A stretch of DNA of 64,000 bases from Tsuneonella amylolytica (GTDB lineage: Bacteria; Pseudomonadota; Alphaproteobacteria; Sphingomonadales; Sphingomonadaceae), in assembly GCF_003626915.1 (NCBI RefSeq), contig NZ_CP032570.1, positions 1,488,001 through 1,552,000 on the forward strand, in the 5' to 3' direction. The first letter of the stretch is position 1; every line of letters begins with the position of its first letter. This document shows positions 26,377 to 35,349 of this stretch, in pieces. The notes under the pieces were generated by a model. The model searched no databases and was not told the origin of the DNA. It was given only the letters and a program-made list of their open reading frames with translations. A program made the translations under genes and the position numbers.

Positions 26377-28505
26377 CGGGCCGGCTTCAGATAGCGGGCC
26401 AGCCAGTCGAACACGGTTGCGTGCCACTGCAGCGAATTCTTGCCCTTCAGCACCCAGTGGTTCTCGTCCGGGAAGACGAGAAGCTGCGCCGGGATCTCGC
26501 GCATCTGGAGCGCGGTGAACGCTGCGATCCCCTGCGTATAGGGAATGCGGAAGTCCTTCTCGCCGGTGATGACGAGCATCGGCGTCTTCCACTTGTCGAC
26601 GTGGTTCACCGGGTTCCACTTCTCGTACGCGGCGGGATCCTCGTAGTAGGTTTTGCCGCCATGCTCCCAGACGTCGAACCAAAGCTCCTCGGTCTCGTAG
26701 GCCATGGCGCGGGCATCGAACACGCCGTCGTGCTGGACGAGGCACTTGAACCGGTCGGGCCACATGCCCTCGATCCAGTTCATCATGTACCCTCCATAGC
26801 TCGCGCCCATGGCGCAGGCGTTGTCGCCGTCGATCTGTTTGTCGAGCGCGATCGCGGCGGCCAGCCCCTTCTGCAGGTCCTCGAGCGGTTTGCCGCCCCA
26901 GTCCTGGTTGATGCTGTCGGTGAAGGCCTGTCCGTAGCCGGTCGAGCCGTGGAAATCGACCGAGACCACCGCGTAGCCCTGGCTCGCCACCACGCGCGGG
27001 TTCCAGCGGGTCGACCACGCGTCGTTGAACGATCCCTGCGGTCCGCCGTGGACGTAGAGGATCGCCGGCATCGGACCCTTCTGTCCGTCGAGCTTGGTGA
27101 TCTGCCCCCACACGGTGTCGCCGTTCGCACCTTTGAAGCTGAAGCGCCGGGTGACGATCGGCGCGCGCGCGCCCAGCGTGCTGGTCGCGACATCGGTCAG
27201 CGGTATGCCCTGGCCCCAGTCGCGGGTCAGGTAGAGTTCGTTGGGCGCGCCGATCGAGGCACGTGTGTAGACGAGCCCCCCGCCCGCCAGCGGAACGACA
27301 TCGCCGATGTGCGCCTCGTTGCCGGCCATCAGGTCGAGCTTGTCCACCTTGCCGGTCGCCGGATCGATACGGAACGCCGGCGTGTCGAGCACATCGCCTG
27401 CGGTCGCCACGATCCATTTCGAATCGGGTGTCCAAGCGAGCGAGCCGACCGACCGGTCCCAGTCCGTGGTCAGCGCACGGGTCGTGCCGGCGGCCAGGTC
27501 CTTCAGCATGACCGTCAGCTTGTCGGCCTCGTAGCCGGGCCGCTCCATCGCCGCATAGGCGAGCCATTTGCCATCGGGCGAGGGCGCCGGCAACGTGTCG
27601 GTCGCCTCGTTGTCCTTGGTGAGGTTGATCGGCGCGCGGCCGGACAGGTCGTTGAACCACAGGTCGATGTTGGTCGAGCGCGGCTCGGTGGCATCGGACT
27701 TGCGCGCGGCGAAGAACACGCCGCGGCTGTCGGCCGACCATGCAATTTCCTCCCCGCCACCGAAGGGTTTGGTCGGGGTATCGCCCACCAGGGCATCGTC
27801 GCCGGCCGGCCCGTCGAGCGGGACGCCCGCGCCGGTGGCCTTGCCGCCCGTAAGGGGGAAGGCGAAGGCTCGGCCGTATTCGCCCGGCGTTTCCCACGAA
27901 TCCCAGTGGCGCACGAAGCCGACGCTGGCGTCGTAGAGCCTGCCGGTGCCGGGGCCGGGAAGGTGGGTGGCCTTGTCGTCGCAGCCGAACGTGGTGCACG
28001 TGCGCGCGATATCCCCGAAGACCACGATCTTCGTGGCATCCGGCGACAGCGCGAACCCGCTGACCGGCGCAGCCAGCGCGGTCACCTGCGCGATGTCCGA
28101 CACCGCGCCGGTGGCGGCGACGCGCGCGCGCCATACCTGGTCGGTGCCGCCCGTCCCGCGGTCGGACAGGAAATAGAGCCAGCCGTCGTCGCCGAACGCC
28201 GCGCTGCCGGCGCTTCCACCCATGTCGAGCCGGACGGGCGCGGCTTTCGCATCGGCCAGGCTCCGCACGAACAGCGCCGTCTTTCGGGCGTAGGTCGCGG
28301 GGTCGGTCTCGGTCACCGGATAGACGGCCATCGCGCCGTCGGGGCTTACGACCGCGCCGCCGAGCCGGGGCAGGGTGACGAGATCCTGCGCGCTCATCGG
28401 CGCTCGGGCATCGGGGGCCGGCTTCTTCGCCTTCTGCGCGAAAGACGGGGTGGACAGCGCGCACAGCGCGGCGGCGAGGGCAAGCGACCCGGTTGTGATC
28501 TTCAT
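26373..28505 (-). CDS. Secreted S9-family (prolyl oligopeptidase type) peptidase
   Basis: 710 aa. Signal peptide ([23 protein letters not shown]). Residues 40-430 form a WD40-like beta-propeller with repeated SPDG/SPDA-type motifs. The C-terminal alpha/beta hydrolase domain has VHGGPQGSF, the nucleophile Ser in [12 protein letters not shown] (around 545), GEKDFRIP (Asp) and ENHWV (His). Typical of acylaminoacyl or dipeptidyl peptidases that degrade peptides in the periplasm or outside the cell. Confidence 0.92.
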   Translation of the reverse strand: MKITTGSLALAAALCALSTPSFAQKAKKPAPDARAPMSAQDLVTLPRLGGAVVSPDGAMAVYPVTETDPATYARKTALFVRSLADAKAAPVRLDMGGSAGSAAFGDDGWLYFLSDRGTGGTDQVWRARVAATGAVSDIAQVTALAAPVSGFALSPDATKIVVFGDIARTCTTFGCDDKATHLPGPGTGRLYDASVGFVRHWDSWETPGEYGRAFAFPLTGGKATGAGVPLDGPAGDDALVGDTPTKPFGGGEEIAWSADSRGVFFAARKSDATEPRSTNIDLWFNDLSGRAPINLTKDNEATDTLPAPSPDGKWLAYAAMERPGYEADKLTVMLKDLAAGTTRALTTDWDRSVGSLAWTPDSKWIVATAGDVLDTPAFRIDPATGKVDKLDLMAGNEAHIGDVVPLAGGGLVYTRASIGAPNELYLTRDWGQGIPLTDVATSTLGARAPIVTRRFSFKGANGDTVWGQITKLDGQKGPMPAILYVHGGPQGSFNDAWSTRWNPRVVASQGYAVVSVDFHGSTGYGQAFTDSINQDWGGKPLEDLQKGLAAAIALDKQIDGDNACAMGASYGGYMMNWIEGMWPDRFKCLVQHDGVFDARAMAYETEELWFDVWEHGGKTYYEDPAAYEKWNPVNHVDKWKTPMLVITGEKDFRIPYTQGIAAFTALQMREIPAQLLVFPDENHWVLKGKNSLQWHATVFDWLARYLKPAR

Positions 28506-28576
28506 GGGCGCAGGGTTAGCCGCTGCGCGCGCTCGATGGAAGTGATGGCGATGCGGGCGCTGGCCCCTAGCGCTTC

Positions 28577-29086
28577 CTAGCCGCGCTTTCCCGCGATCCG
28601 GGCGATTTCGTCACGCACCATGCGCTCGACCATGCCGGGCAGGTTCGCATCGAGCCACTGCGACAGCATCGGGCGCAAAAGGTCGCGGGTCAGCCCTTCG
28701 AGCGAGGTCTCGCCCGAGCGGACGATCTGCGGCGGCGCGCCCGGTTCGGCCAGCATCGCAAGCGCCGCGAGGTTTTCGCGCATCGAATTGCGCGCCGCGG
28801 CCGTTACCAGCGGCTCGTCGTCCTCATCCTCGTCGATGCCGTCCGCCTCGCTCTCGCGGTACGAATCCGGCGCTTCCTCCACGAAATCCGCCGCGGCAAG
28901 GTCGAGCACTTCTTCCGCTTCGTCGGCGTCGGCCGGTTCGGGTGCGGTTTCGGCGAAGCTCTCGGCAACGCCCTCGGTCTCGCGGCGGCGGCGGGTGTCC
29001 AGCGCGGATGCGCGGGTGTCGCGCGCGATCACCTTCTTGATCGATTCGAGGATCTCCTCGACCGATGCTTCACCGTCCTGGCGCAT
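28577..29086 (-). CDS. PopZ-like polar organizing protein (DUF2497)
   Basis: 169 aa. The N-terminal helix starting MRQDGEASVEEILESIKKVIARD, a long acidic low-complexity linker (residues 45-100, with runs of E and D), and a C-terminal helical region (LTRDLLRPMLSQWLDANLPGMVERMVRDEIARI) are the three parts of PopZ, which assembles at the pole and anchors ParB-parS. The start at 29086 is chosen because the conserved helix begins there. Position behind pcm-tolC is a familiar alphaproteobacterial arrangement. Confidence 0.85.
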   Translation of the reverse strand: MRQDGEASVEEILESIKKVIARDTRASALDTRRRRETEGVAESFAETAPEPADADEAEEVLDLAAADFVEEAPDSYRESEADGIDEDEDDEPLVTAAARNSMRENLAALAMLAEPGAPPQIVRSGETSLEGLTRDLLRPMLSQWLDANLPGMVERMVRDEIARIAGKRG

Positions 29087-29105
29087 GCTCGAAAGACCCC
29101 CGTCT

Positions 29106-30596
29106 TCAGTAACCGCCCGCTTCGGCAGGCGAATCATAGTTAACCGGAATGTCCGCCGTGGGCGCAGGGATGTCAACGGTCCGCGTCGACTGGGCGACAG
29201 GGTCGGGCTCCTTCGACCAGTCCCACCACTTGTTCTTCACACGGTCGTAATTGATCTGCGGATCGTAGAGCGGGCCGTCGTCGCCAAGCCCGAGATCGCG
29301 CGCCTCGGCCCGGCCCATCGCGGCCAGCAGGCTGAAGCCCGCGACATAGGCGTTGCGCCGTGCGGTGATGAGCTGCGCCCGCGCATTCACCAGTTCCTGT
29401 TCGGCATTGAGGATATCGAGGATCGTGCGGTTGCCGACGGTATTCTCCGCCCGCACGCCTTCGAGACTCAGCGTCGCCGCATCGACCGCGGTCTGGTTGC
29501 TAGCAATGATCTGGGTCGCCGCCTGCCAGCTCGCCCAGGCCGAGCGGACCTGCGCGATCACGTCGCGTTCCGCGGCGATCTGCTGCTCGAGCGCGGCGGC
29601 CGAGCGAGCCTGCGCCTGCCGCTCCTGCGCCGCCGGACGGCCGCCCTGGAACAGCGGGACCTGCAGCTGCACGCCGACCTGCGCCGCCGTGCTGGTCTGC
29701 GGAGTCGCGACGCCGGGCTGCACGATAGACCCGCCGAGCGAGCCGAGGTAGTTGTTGTAGGTCGACCCGGTGACGACCGAAACCTGCGGCAGGCGGCCCG
29801 CGCCGGCCACGTCGATGTCGTAGCCTGCCGCGAGCGCCCGTTCGCGTGCGGCGATGATGTCGGGATTGTCCTGCAGCGCCGCGGCGACCGCGTCGCTCAC
29901 GCTCGCGGGGAGACCGGGCAGCGGCGGCGGGGGCTGGAGATCGTCGGGCGCCATGCCGGTCAGCTGGATATAGGTTTCGCGCGCGCTGATGAGGTTCGAG
30001 CGCGCGGTCTCGAGGTTGCCCTGTGCCAGCGCCAGTCGGCTCTGCGACTGGGCGACATCGGTGCGGGTAAGATCGCCGATCTCGAACCGGTCGCTGGTGG
30101 CCTGCGAATTGACCTGCAGCACCTGGACCTGGCTGGCGTTGAGCCCGACCAGGGCCTCGCCCCGGATCACGTCCATGTACGCCGCCACGACCTGGGTGAA
30201 GATCGCCGATTCGGTGCCGCGCAAATCGGCCTGCCCCGCTTCGACCCGCGTCACCGCGGCACGTATCTGGTTCTTCACCGCGCCGCCCGAATAGACCGGG
30301 ACGGACAGGTTGAGCTGGCCGTTGACCGCGCGATCGGGCGCGAAAATGGACGTCGAGCCCTGCTTGAGGAACTCGACGTACTGGACGTTGGCATTGGCGT
30401 TGGGCCTGCCGCTCGCCTTGGCGATCGGAACCGTCTCGTCGGTTGCGCGCTGCTGGGCGCGTGCGGCCTGCAACGTGGGGTTTGTGCGATAGGCGCCGTT
30501 CAGCGCTTCGCGCAGCGTGTCGGCCCACGCAGGCGTGCCGGCCAGCGCGAGCAGCGTGCCGCCGAGCAGCAAAGATGCGCGGGCTGCCGGCGTCAT
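29106..30596 (-). CDS. tolC: TolC-family outer membrane efflux protein
   Basis: 496 aa. A signal peptide (LLLGGTLLALAGTPAWA) is followed by the two repeated coiled-coil/beta-barrel halves: DTLREALNGAYRTNPTLQAARAQ, then about 200 residues later VAAALQDNPDIIAARERALAAG. It would form the outer channel for tripartite efflux and type I secretion. No inner-membrane partner is nearby. It lies in a run pcm-tolC-popZ with gaps of only 2 and 19 bases. Confidence 0.94.
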   Translation of the reverse strand: MTPAARASLLLGGTLLALAGTPAWADTLREALNGAYRTNPTLQAARAQQRATDETVPIAKASGRPNANANVQYVEFLKQGSTSIFAPDRAVNGQLNLSVPVYSGGAVKNQIRAAVTRVEAGQADLRGTESAIFTQVVAAYMDVIRGEALVGLNASQVQVLQVNSQATSDRFEIGDLTRTDVAQSQSRLALAQGNLETARSNLISARETYIQLTGMAPDDLQPPPPLPGLPASVSDAVAAALQDNPDIIAARERALAAGYDIDVAGAGRLPQVSVVTGSTYNNYLGSLGGSIVQPGVATPQTSTAAQVGVQLQVPLFQGGRPAAQERQAQARSAAALEQQIAAERDVIAQVRSAWASWQAATQIIASNQTAVDAATLSLEGVRAENTVGNRTILDILNAEQELVNARAQLITARRNAYVAGFSLLAAMGRAEARDLGLGDDGPLYDPQINYDRVKNKWWDWSKEPDPVAQSTRTVDIPAPTADIPVNYDSPAEAGGY

Positions 30597-30598
30597 CG

Positions 30599-31207
30599 TC
30601 AGAAGCTCCAGCCCTTCGGCTTGTCGAAGGCGGCCAGCCTCGGCATTCCGATCTCCGCCAGCGGCAGCAGCGCAATCCCGCCGGCGGCCTTACGGCCGAT
30701 GGCGAGACGGGTGACCCCGGCCTTCACAAGCCCGGTGACCACGCGCGCATCGTCGACCAGCCGCGCGGCAAGGCCATCGGGCACGTGTTCGACCGCGCCG
30801 TCGATCAACAGTAGGGTGAAGTCTTCGCCGCTCTCGCCGGACCCGGTCGCCTCGGCAGCGGACACCGCGACCACCGACCCGGCAACCCCGTCGAGCAGGG
30901 CCGGCAGGTATCCGCTGCCGCCGTCGACCACCAGCACACGGTCCGCCGGCGTCGGCCGCGCTTCGGCCAGCATGCGCGCGTGGACGAGCGGCGCCGCGAG
31001 CATCGCCCCGCCTTCCAGCGGAACGGCACGGTCGATATAGGCGACGGCGCGCGCCGCCTCGGGCACGAAATCCTCGCGCGGGACCGCGGCCATGCGCGCA
31101 AGGACCCACGGCTCGTTCACGCCGCTCGTGCGCAGCTGGCTGTCGATCATCGCGCGGCGCGCTGCGGTGAAATCGGTGGTTGTCTGGGTTGCCACGGTCG
31201 TACTCAC
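30599..31207 (-). CDS. Protein-L-isoaspartate O-methyltransferase family protein, divergent
   Basis: 202 aa, GTG start. MIDSQLRTSGVNEPWVLARMAAVPREDFVP is the conserved start of the PCMT family, and LVVDGGSGYLPALLDGVAG is a shifted form of the SAM-binding loop. The region after it is shorter than in true PCMT and the usual substrate loop is hard to find, so repair activity is uncertain. This is a common form upstream of tolC in alphaproteobacteria. Confidence 0.78.
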   Translation of the reverse strand: MSTTVATQTTTDFTAARRAMIDSQLRTSGVNEPWVLARMAAVPREDFVPEAARAVAYIDRAVPLEGGAMLAAPLVHARMLAEARPTPADRVLVVDGGSGYLPALLDGVAGSVVAVSAAEATGSGESGEDFTLLLIDGAVEHVPDGLAARLVDDARVVTGLVKAGVTRLAIGRKAAGGIALLPLAEIGMPRLAAFDKPKGWSF

Positions 31208-31213
31208 GGTATC

Positions 31214-31242
31214 TGTATTAATCGTATAACACAGCAGGTCAA
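31214..31242 (-). promoter_or_regulatory. Candidate sigma-70-type promoter for pcm-tolC-popZ
   Basis: On the minus strand TTGACC (31242-31237), a 17-base spacer and AATACA (31219-31214) sit just upstream of the GTG start at 31207. The leader would be almost absent, so a different -10 (TATACG within the spacer) is also possible. Confidence 0.35.
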
Positions 31243-31284
31243 CGGCCTCGTCTTTGGCTCAAAGCCGCGGGTCCGCCAAGCGCT

Positions 31285-31313
31285 TTGACGGCATGGCACG
31301 GCGAACCTATCGC
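31285..31313 (+). promoter_or_regulatory. Candidate sigma-70-type promoter for fumarase
   Basis: TTGACG (31285-31290), 17 bases, TATCGC (31308-31313), 36 bases ahead of the fumarase ATG at 31350. Spacing is ideal and the -35 is near consensus. Confidence 0.5.
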
Positions 31314-31349
31314 GACTGTGGCGAATCTGCCGGAAGGGAATGGGTTTCG

Positions 31350-32882
31350 ATGAGCGACTTGAAATTGGTGACCATCCGCGAGGACGACCTGATCGAGAGC
31401 GTGGCCGATGCGCTCCAGTTCATCAGCTACTACCATCCGATGGACTACATCCGCGCGCTGGGCGACGCCTACGAGGCGGAACAGGGCCCCGCGGCGAAGG
31501 ATGCGATCGCGCAGATCCTGACCAACAGCCGGATGTGCGCCGAAGGGCACCGGCCGATCTGCCAGGACACCGGCATCGTCAACGTGTTCGTGAAGTGGGG
31601 CCAGAACTGCCGCCTCGATTCGCCGCGCAGCCTGCAGGAGGTGGTCGACGAAGGTGTGCGCCGTGCCTACGCCCATCCCGAGAACAAGCTGCGCGCCTCG
31701 GTCCTCGCCGACCCCGCCTTCACCCGCCGCAACACGCGCGACAACACGCCGTCGGTGCTTTCGGTGGAGATGGTGCCCGGCAATACCGTCTCGATCGACG
31801 TCGCCGCGAAGGGCGGCGGCAGCGAGGCGAAGTCGAAGTTCAAAATGATGAATCCCAGCGACAACATTGTCGACTGGGTCCTTGAGATGATTCCCCAGAT
31901 GGGTGCGGGCTGGTGCCCGCCGGGCATGCTCGGCATCGGCATCGGCGGGACGGCCGAACATTGCATGAAGCTTGCCAAGCAATCGCTGATGGACCCGATC
32001 GACATGGCACAGCTGAAGCAACGCGGAGCGCAGAGTGATCTTGAACAGCTCAGGATCGATATCTTCGATGCAGTCAACGCCACCGGTGTCGGGGCGCAGG
32101 GGCTCGGCGGCCTTGCCACCGTACTCGACGTCAAGATTCTCGACGCGCCATGTCATGCCGCCAACAAGCCCATCGCGATGATCCCCAACTGCGCCGCAAC
32201 CCGCCACGCGCACTTCACGCTGGACGGATCGGGGCCAACCTTTCTCGAGAAGCCCGACCTGTCGCAGTGGCCCGACGTGCACTGGAAGCCCGACGCCGCG
32301 GCGATACGCGTCGATCTCGACGCCCTGACGCCGGAGATCGTCGCGGGCTGGAAGGCCGGAGACCGCCTGCTGCTGTCGGGCGCGATGCTGACCGGGCGCG
32401 ACGCGGCGCACAAGCGCATCGCCGACATGCTGGCGAAGGGCGAGGAGCTGCCCGTCGACTTCCGCGGACGCGCCATCTACTACGTCGGTCCGGTCGACCC
32501 CGTGGTCGGCGAAGTCGTCGGCCCGGCAGGCCCGACCACCGCCACGCGGATGGACAAGTTCACCGACACGATGCTCGACCTCGGATTGCTGGCGATGATC
32601 GGCAAGGCCGAACGCGGGCAGGGCGCGGTCGACGTCATCGCGAAGCACAAGGTCGCCTACCTGATGGCGGTCGGCGGCGCGGCGTACCTGGTGGCGCGCG
32701 CGATCCGCGAAGCAAAGGTCGTCGCGTTCGAGGATCTCGGGATGGAGGCGATCTACGAGTTTCGGGTGGAGGACATGCCGGTAACCGTAGCGGTCGATGC
32801 GACCGGGGCGAACGTCCACAAACTCGCCCCGGCCCGGTGGAAGGCGAAGATCGCCGAGGAGAACCTGCTTCCCACCGTTTGA
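31350..32882 (+). CDS. Class I fumarate hydratase
   Basis: 510 aa iron-sulfur fumarase of the TCA cycle, N- and C-terminal class I domains in one chain. GHRPICQDTGIVNVFV holds the first cluster cysteine; further family motifs are RRNTRDNTPSV, GGGSEAKSKFKMMNPSDN, and in the C-terminal domain LLSGAMLTGRDAAHKR and GPTTATRMDKFTD. The ATG at 31350 is followed by the usual family start. The stop shares a base with an upstream ATG of the next gene, suggesting cotranscription. Confidence 0.94.
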   Translation: MSDLKLVTIREDDLIESVADALQFISYYHPMDYIRALGDAYEAEQGPAAKDAIAQILTNSRMCAEGHRPICQDTGIVNVFVKWGQNCRLDSPRSLQEVVDEGVRRAYAHPENKLRASVLADPAFTRRNTRDNTPSVLSVEMVPGNTVSIDVAAKGGGSEAKSKFKMMNPSDNIVDWVLEMIPQMGAGWCPPGMLGIGIGGTAEHCMKLAKQSLMDPIDMAQLKQRGAQSDLEQLRIDIFDAVNATGVGAQGLGGLATVLDVKILDAPCHAANKPIAMIPNCAATRHAHFTLDGSGPTFLEKPDLSQWPDVHWKPDAAAIRVDLDALTPEIVAGWKAGDRLLLSGAMLTGRDAAHKRIADMLAKGEELPVDFRGRAIYYVGPVDPVVGEVVGPAGPTTATRMDKFTDTMLDLGLLAMIGKAERGQGAVDVIAKHKVAYLMAVGGAAYLVARAIREAKVVAFEDLGMEAIYEFRVEDMPVTVAVDATGANVHKLAPARWKAKIAEENLLPTV

Positions 32883-32989
32883 TGAGGGCCGACCGACCGA
32901 TGCCGGGCGAACGGGACCTCGACGAAGGGCATACCCTGTCCGACGCGGGCGCTGGCGCGAAAGGCGGGGGTGGGGCAGGAAAGGCGGCC

Positions 32990-34219
32990 ATGAGCGACGC
33001 CGTTTCCGATACCGCCGACCACGTGCGTTTTCGCGTCGTGCTGGCGTCGATCGCGGGCACGTGGGCCTGCTATTTCGTCCTCACCACCATCCGCGCGGCG
33101 ATCGGGCTCGAGCTTCAGGGCGAGCTCCTGTGGCGGCGCGGGCTCGTCTGCCTGATCGGTGCCGGCATCACGCTCGCGATGTGGCTTCTGCTGCGCCCGG
33201 TCGAGCGGCGGGGTCTCGGCGTCCAGATCGCCGTCGCCCTCGTCGTGGCGATGCCCGCCTCGCTAGCGATTGCGCAAGTCAACCAGATCGTGTTCGCATC
33301 GATCCAGGAACAGGTCGAAAGCAAGATCGCCGAACAACGCGGCTTCTCGATCCGCCGCGATCAAGCCGGCAACGTCATCATCGAGGCGCCGGCCATTCCC
33401 GGCGCGGATGCCGATGGTCCGCTCGGCCCTGACGGGGCGACGGCGGGGCGCGTCGTCCTGCCCGCGGAGGACGAGGGCGCGAACGCGTGGGTCCCGCTGC
33501 TGGAACTCGCGATCGGACGGTATTTTCTGCTGCTGGCATGGGCGGCGCTGTACCTCGCGCTCGTGGCCATCGGGCGGGCGCGCGAGGCCGAGCGGCGCGG
33601 CGAGCGCTTCCGCAGCGCGGCCCGCGCGGCAGAGCTCCGCTCGCTGCGTTATCAGGTCAATCCGCATTTCCTGTTCAATGCGCTCAACTCGCTCTCCGCA
33701 CTGGTCATGACGAACAAGGGCGAACGTGCGGAGGAGATGATCCAGGGCCTGTCGAACTTCTACCGGCACAGCCTCGCCGAGGATCCGACCGGCGACGTCG
33801 AGCTGGCCGACGAGTTCGCGCTGCAACGCGACTATCTCGCGATCGAGGCCGTCCGTTTCCCCGAACGGCTGCGCGTGTCGGTCGATCTGCCTCCGACCCT
33901 CGAGCAGGTGCGCATCCCCGGCATGATCCTGCAGCCGCTGGTCGAGAACTCGGTGAAATATGCCGTCGCCGCCGTGTCGCGGCCCGTGACGATCGCGATT
34001 GCCGCGCGCGAGGAGTACGGCCGCCTGGTCCTCTCCGTGTCGGACGACGGTCCGGGTGTTCCCGAACCCCATGTCCACGGTTTCGGCATCGGGCTCGCCA
34101 ACGTGCGCGACCGGATCGAAGCGCGGTTCGGCGGCGATGCGACCATCCAGTCGGGGCCCGTCCCCGGCGGCTACCGCACCGAACTGCGCCTGCCGGTCGA
34201 ACCGCGACCCGACAGATAG
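32990..34219 (+). CDS. LytS-like sensor histidine kinase
   Basis: 409 aa from the ATG at 32990, which has AGGAAAGG upstream; an in-frame ATG at 32882 adds a Gly/Ala-rich 36-residue stretch. Four transmembrane segments: three within residues 15-100 and a fourth near 175-195. An extracytoplasmic loop of about 75 residues lies between the third and fourth. The catalytic part has the family H-box RYQVNPHFLFNALNSL (PF06580 type), the N-box LVENSVKYAV and the G-box GFGIGLANVRDRI. The cognate regulator is the next gene. Confidence 0.9.
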   Translation: MSDAVSDTADHVRFRVVLASIAGTWACYFVLTTIRAAIGLELQGELLWRRGLVCLIGAGITLAMWLLLRPVERRGLGVQIAVALVVAMPASLAIAQVNQIVFASIQEQVESKIAEQRGFSIRRDQAGNVIIEAPAIPGADADGPLGPDGATAGRVVLPAEDEGANAWVPLLELAIGRYFLLLAWAALYLALVAIGRAREAERRGERFRSAARAAELRSLRYQVNPHFLFNALNSLSALVMTNKGERAEEMIQGLSNFYRHSLAEDPTGDVELADEFALQRDYLAIEAVRFPERLRVSVDLPPTLEQVRIPGMILQPLVENSVKYAVAAVSRPVTIAIAAREEYGRLVLSVSDDGPGVPEPHVHGFGIGLANVRDRIEARFGGDATIQSGPVPGGYRTELRLPVEPRPDR

Positions 34220-34238
34220 CCTGCCCCGCGAGACGCCC

Positions 34239-34982
34239 ATGACCGACACTGCCCCCTTGCGCACCCTCATCGTCGATGACGAACCGCTCGCCGTCGAGCG
34301 AATGCAGGTCGTGGGCGCCAAGTTGCCCGGCATCGAGGTGGTGGGGTCCGCCGGTGACGGGCAGGCGGCGCTGACGGCGATAGAGGCACTCAAACCCGAT
34401 CTCGTGCTGCTCGACATGACGATGCCAGAACTGGACGGCCTGGGGGTCGCCCGCGTGCTTGCCCGACAGGACTGGAAGCCGATGATCGTGTTCGTGACCG
34501 CGCACGAACATTTCGCGGTCGAGGCGTTCGATCTCGATGCGGTGGACTACGTCCTGAAACCCGCGACGCCCACGCGACTGTCCCGCGCGATCGAACGGGC
34601 CCGCAACCGCGCCGGGTCGCCTGCGCGGGTTTCGTCCGAATGGCTCGACGAACTGTGGGTGCCCCACCGGTCCGAACTGGTCCGGATCGATGTTTCGCAA
34701 GTGCGGAGGATCGACGCGGAGCGCGACTACGTGCGTCTGCACGTGGGCGAAGGGGAGGGCACGCGCAGCTATCTGCTCCTGCAGACCATCGCCGGCCTCG
34801 AATCGCGCCTCGACCCTGTGCAGTTCATCCGCATCCACCGCTCCACCATCCTGCGACGCGATGCGATCGAGGCGCTGCGGCACGACGGGCTGGGCGTCTG
34901 GTCGGCGGAACTGGCGGACGGCGAGGCACTTCGGATCGGGCGCACGTATCTCGCACAGGTCAAGGCGATGGCCGGACGCTGA
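34239..34982 (+). CDS. LytTR-family response regulator
   Basis: 247 aa. The N-terminal receiver has LIVDDEPLA (acid pocket), the phosphoacceptor in LVLLDMTMPELDG, the Thr in FVTAHEHFAVEAF and the Lys in VLKPATPTRL. The C-terminal LytTR DNA-binding domain (from about 140) shows RIDAERDYVRLHV and FIRIHRSTILRRDAI. It lies 19 bases after the kinase gene. LytTR regulators bind direct repeats; none is evident upstream of the pair, so the target may be elsewhere. Confidence 0.93.
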   Translation: MTDTAPLRTLIVDDEPLAVERMQVVGAKLPGIEVVGSAGDGQAALTAIEALKPDLVLLDMTMPELDGLGVARVLARQDWKPMIVFVTAHEHFAVEAFDLDAVDYVLKPATPTRLSRAIERARNRAGSPARVSSEWLDELWVPHRSELVRIDVSQVRRIDAERDYVRLHVGEGEGTRSYLLLQTIAGLESRLDPVQFIRIHRSTILRRDAIEALRHDGLGVWSAELADGEALRIGRTYLAQVKAMAGR

Positions 34983-35042
34983 CCATAATCGCCGCATGGC
35001 TCTCGGCTTGCGGCGACCCGAAGGGGTTCCCACATCGGGGCT

Positions 35043-35315
35043 ATGCCACTGGCAATCCTCGTGATCTTTCTTCTCGGTATCGGCAACTTTGCGATGCACC
35101 GCGCCGTTCTGGAGAGCGGCCATCCCCTGCTGGGGCAGGTCCCCTGGTTCGTCCATCTGCTCGGCGGCCGGGTCACTTTCGTGACGGAATTCTTCCTCTT
35201 GCTCTCCGCGCTCCTGCTCGCGGCGACCGGATGGCCGTGGCTGATGTGGGTCTATCTCGGCTATTCGTCGCTCAACGGCATCGGCGCGTGGCTCGTCCTC
35301 AGCGGACGTGTCTAG
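35043..35315 (+). CDS. Small membrane protein, function unknown
   Basis: 90 aa with three hydrophobic segments: a short first (LAILVIFLLGIGNFAM), VTFVTEFFLLLSALLLAATGW, and WLMWVYLGYSSLNGIGAWLVL. Not recognised. The coding case rests on coherent hydrophobicity and tight packing (60 bases after the regulator, slight overlap with the frame of the next gene). It might belong to the two-component system but there is no direct evidence. Confidence 0.65.
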   Translation: MPLAILVIFLLGIGNFAMHRAVLESGHPLLGQVPWFVHLLGGRVTFVTEFFLLLSALLLAATGWPWLMWVYLGYSSLNGIGAWLVLSGRV

Positions 35316-35349
35316 GGAACCGTCGGCCCGCGCCGGCGCTATCCAAGGC

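Noticed and set aside
26238-28580. 780-codon plus-strand frame opposite the S9 peptidase
   Set aside because: It is opposite a secreted peptidase with a full catalytic triad; its translation is low-complexity and lacks motifs.
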